Below are positions 5,907 to 7,626 of a stretch of 7,626 nt of DNA, piece by piece (position 1 is the stretch's first letter; every line of letters begins with the position of its first letter). Location of the stretch: positions 1 to 7,626 of the forward strand of contig JALVUB010000152.1 of the NCBI GenBank assembly GCA_027023915.1, read 5' to 3'. The position numbers and the translations under genes were made by a program. The DNA is from Sedimenticola sp. (GTDB lineage Bacteria; Pseudomonadota; Gammaproteobacteria; Chromatiales; Chromatiaceae). The notes under the pieces are model-generated. The model ran no database searches. It worked only from the letters and a program-made list of their open reading frames with translations, and was not told where the DNA came from.

Positions 5907-7264
5907 CGCCTGTCCTTGATTTCGATGCCGACGCCTCGCAGCTTGCGGTAGAGGTGAGTGCGCTCCATGCCTACCTCCCGCGCCATGCGGCTGACGTTAC
6001 CATCGTGTTTGTCGAGTTGATATTCAAGATAGGCCCGCTCGAAGTCCTCGCGCGCCTTGCGCAAAGGCTGGTCGAAAGAGATGCCCGGCAACCCGCCACC
6101 CTGCTCGCGCCGCGCCGCGCCCATGGCCGCCTCCACGTCTTCCAGCGAAATCTCTTCCCCGGCGGAGAGAATCAACAGACGTTGCACCAGATTACGCAGT
6201 TCAAGAATATTGCCCGGCCAGTCGTGGTTGCGCAGAAAATTCTGCGCCGCCACGCTGAAGCGACGCCAAGGCATCTTTTCGTGGGCAACGAAATAGTCCA
6301 CATAAAAAGAAAGCAGCTCGGGCACATCCTCGCGATGATCGCGCAGGGGCGGCACCTCCAGGGGCACCACGTTGAGGTGATAGAAAAGATCCTCGCGGAA
6401 GTTGCCGGCATCCACCTCTTGCTGGAGATTTTTTCGCGTGGCGGCCACCACGCGGATATCCACCTTCACCGGCTCGGTGCCGCCCAGGCGCAGAAATTCG
6501 CCGGTCTCGAAAGCGCCGGCAAGCTGGGCCTGGGCCGCCTGGTCCATGTCGGCCACCTCATCGAGAAAAAGGATGCCGCCGTTGGCCTGCTCCAGACGAC
6601 CGTAATGGATTTTGCCATCGGACTCGCTGCCAAAGAACTCGCGCGCGAAATCGCCTTCGGCGGTGGCCCCCACGCGCACGTCCACGAAGGCGCGATCGCG
6701 GCGGCTGCTGTTGGCATGCAGGTAACGGGCGACGGTCTCGCGCCCGCTGCCCGGCTCGCCGGAGATGAGCACCCAGGTGTCGTGCAGGGCCACCCGCTTC
6801 ACCTGCTCCCTCAGGCGCAGCATCACCTGGCTGCGTCCCACGGGTTCCACCACTGGCTGGGCGTGGCGGCGCAATCCCACGTTCTCTTGCGCCAACCGTT
6901 CGGCTTCCAGGGCACGCTCCACGGTGAGCAGCAGCTTGGCGAGGGAGAGAGGCTTTTCCAGAAAGTCGTAGGCGCCCAGGCGGGTCGCCTCCACCGCCGT
7001 CTCCACGGTGCCGTGGCCCGACATCATGATGACCGGACAGGGCAGCCCCTCTTCCGCCCAGGACTTGAGCAGACTGATACCGTCGATGTCGGGCATCCAG
7101 ATGTCGAGCAGGATCAAGTCGGGACGGCGTTGGCGCAGGGCGGCACGGGCGGCCTCTCCATTTTCGGCGGCGCTGACCGAATAGCCCTCGTCCTCGAGGA
7201 TGTCCCGCACCAGCTCGCGGATGTCGGGCTCGTCGTCCACCACCAGAATGTAGGGTGCGCTCAT
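5903..7264 (-). CDS. ntrX: NtrX-type response regulator with degenerate AAA+ domain
   Basis: This is a cytoplasmic NtrC-family regulator, partner of NtrY. Its 453 residues show a receiver domain (1-120: Asp10/Asp11, phospho-acceptor Asp54 in LLDIWMPD, Ser82, Lys104), an AAA+ domain (about 142-370) and a C-terminal Fis-type helix-turn-helix (about 423-445, NVSRMAREVG...HLYRKL). The AAA+ domain is unusual. Walker A reads GEPGSGRE (169-176), with Arg175 for the usual Lys. The GAFTGA sigma-54 contact loop is missing, the stretch after FFGSE being SDGKIHYGRLEQ. His296 (LFYHLNV) replaces one arginine-finger residue. PGNILELRN has Leu354 where sensor II Arg is expected. Walker B (LFLDEVAD, 232-239) is kept. 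It probably binds DNA without activating sigma-54. GAGGAG (+ strand complement 7273-7278) is its ribosome site; it overlaps ntrY by four bases. NtrX rather than NtrC rests on the NtrY neighbour and the missing GAFTGA. Confidence 0.9.
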   Translation of the reverse strand: MSAPYILVVDDEPDIRELVRDILEDEGYSVSAAENGEAARAALRQRRPDLILLDIWMPDIDGISLLKSWAEEGLPCPVIMMSGHGTVETAVEATRLGAYDFLEKPLSLAKLLLTVERALEAERLAQENVGLRRHAQPVVEPVGRSQVMLRLREQVKRVALHDTWVLISGEPGSGRETVARYLHANSSRRDRAFVDVRVGATAEGDFAREFFGSESDGKIHYGRLEQANGGILFLDEVADMDQAAQAQLAGAFETGEFLRLGGTEPVKVDIRVVAATRKNLQQEVDAGNFREDLFYHLNVVPLEVPPLRDHREDVPELLSFYVDYFVAHEKMPWRRFSVAAQNFLRNHDWPGNILELRNLVQRLLILSAGEEISLEDVEAAMGAARREQGGGLPGISFDQPLRKAREDFERAYLEYQLDKHDGNVSRMAREVGMERTHLYRKLRGVGIEIKDRR

Positions 7265-7626
7265 CTGCTGCTCTCCTCGGCAGGCGGCAGGCCACGACTC
7301 ACCGGCAGGCGAATGAGAAAGCGGGCGCCACCTTCGGGTCTGTTGCCCGCCTCTATATAGCCGCCATGCTCTTCAATGATCTTTTTCACGATGGCCAGCC
7401 CGAGACCGGTGCCCCGCGCCTTGGTGGTGACATAGGGTTCGAACAACCGGCCCACCTGCTCCTCTTGCAGGCCGGGGCCATTATCTTCGAATGTCACCTC
7501 CACGAAAAGCCGCTCCTGACCTGGAGGATGCCAGGGACGGGTGGTCACCCGGATCTCTCCACCGGATGCTTCTCCAACAGCCTCCTGAGCGTTTTTCACA
7601 AGATTGTGCACCACCTGCCGCAGGCG
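7261..7626 (-). CDS. ntrY: Sensor histidine kinase NtrY, C-terminal ATPase domain (partial)
   Basis: NtrY is a membrane-bound sensor kinase that phosphorylates NtrX; its signal has been linked to nitrogen status or redox in other proteobacteria. Only the last 121 residues are in view and the frame runs off the right edge. The codon at 7614 that looks like a start is a GTG valine inside the N box, not a true start. The HATPase_c motifs appear in order: N box HNLVKNAQEA, G1 box DNGPGL, F box LFEPYVTTK and G2 box GTGLGLAIVKKIIEEHGG, so the ATP-binding site is complete. The phospho-accepting histidine, HAMP/PAS and transmembrane segments lie outside the window. Its stop overlaps the ntrX start by four bases (ATGA). 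The name rests on this pairing with NtrX; the visible domain alone would fit any orthodox sensor kinase. Confidence 0.85.
   Translation of the reverse strand, partial: RLRQVVHNLVKNAQEAVGEASGGEIRVTTRPWHPPGQERLFVEVTFEDNGPGLQEEQVGRLFEPYVTTKARGTGLGLAIVKKIIEEHGGYIEAGNRPEGGARFLIRLPVSRGLPPAEESSR

Noticed and set aside
5954..7360. 468-residue open frame opposite ntrX and ntrY
   Set aside because: It crosses the ntrX/ntrY junction on the opposite strand, has His/Leu-rich shadow composition and shows no recognisable domain. The minus-strand genes have clear motifs.
1..7626. CRISPR array, tRNA or rRNA gene, or defence system
   Set aside because: No regularly spaced repeats, no cloverleaf or rRNA-like stretch, and all long frames are accounted for by known housekeeping or integrase families.

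Overview
The window is GC-rich proteobacterial DNA. Gene content and order suggest a gammaproteobacterium: lipA and galE proteins of E. coli length and layout, and an ntrY-ntrX-trkA block of the kind I know from sulfur- and methane-oxidising gammaproteobacteria. That placement comes from family knowledge and needs a search to confirm. Most of the window is chromosomal housekeeping and nutrient-sensing DNA. The only accessory material is at the left edge.

Left edge (1 to about 840, + strand). The first ~106 bases look like the end of an insertion sequence, possibly IS21-like: two imperfect 16-base repeats and a terminal TTGACA. They abut an integron integrase reading frame that keeps all catalytic residues but has lost its N-terminal DNA-binding domain. 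I read this as an integron remnant cut by an IS. No attC site or gene cassette is visible.

Middle (about 950-3028, + strand). lipA (lipoyl synthase) is followed by galE (UDP-hexose 4-epimerase). The usual partner lipB is not next to lipA. GalE has Cys, not Tyr, at the position equivalent to E. coli Tyr299, which predicts that it also accepts N-acetylated UDP-sugars.

Right half (3065-7626, - strand). Transcription runs leftward through ntrY (C-terminal ATPase domain only, cut by the window edge), ntrX, trkA, then amt. ntrY/ntrX and ntrX/trkA are each joined by a 4-base ATGA overlap, so they form a tight operon linking a two-component sensor to the K+ uptake regulator. A strong hairpin plus eight T's ends that operon before amt, which must then be transcribed largely on its own. 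galE and amt converge over a short perfect hairpin.

The most interesting observation is NtrX. Its AAA+ domain has no GAFTGA loop, an Arg replaces the Walker A Lys, a Leu replaces the sensor II Arg, and a His sits at one arginine-finger position. The protein looks like an enhancer-binding protein that has lost sigma-54 contact and perhaps ATPase activity. I found no convincing new defence, CRISPR or RNA-based system here.
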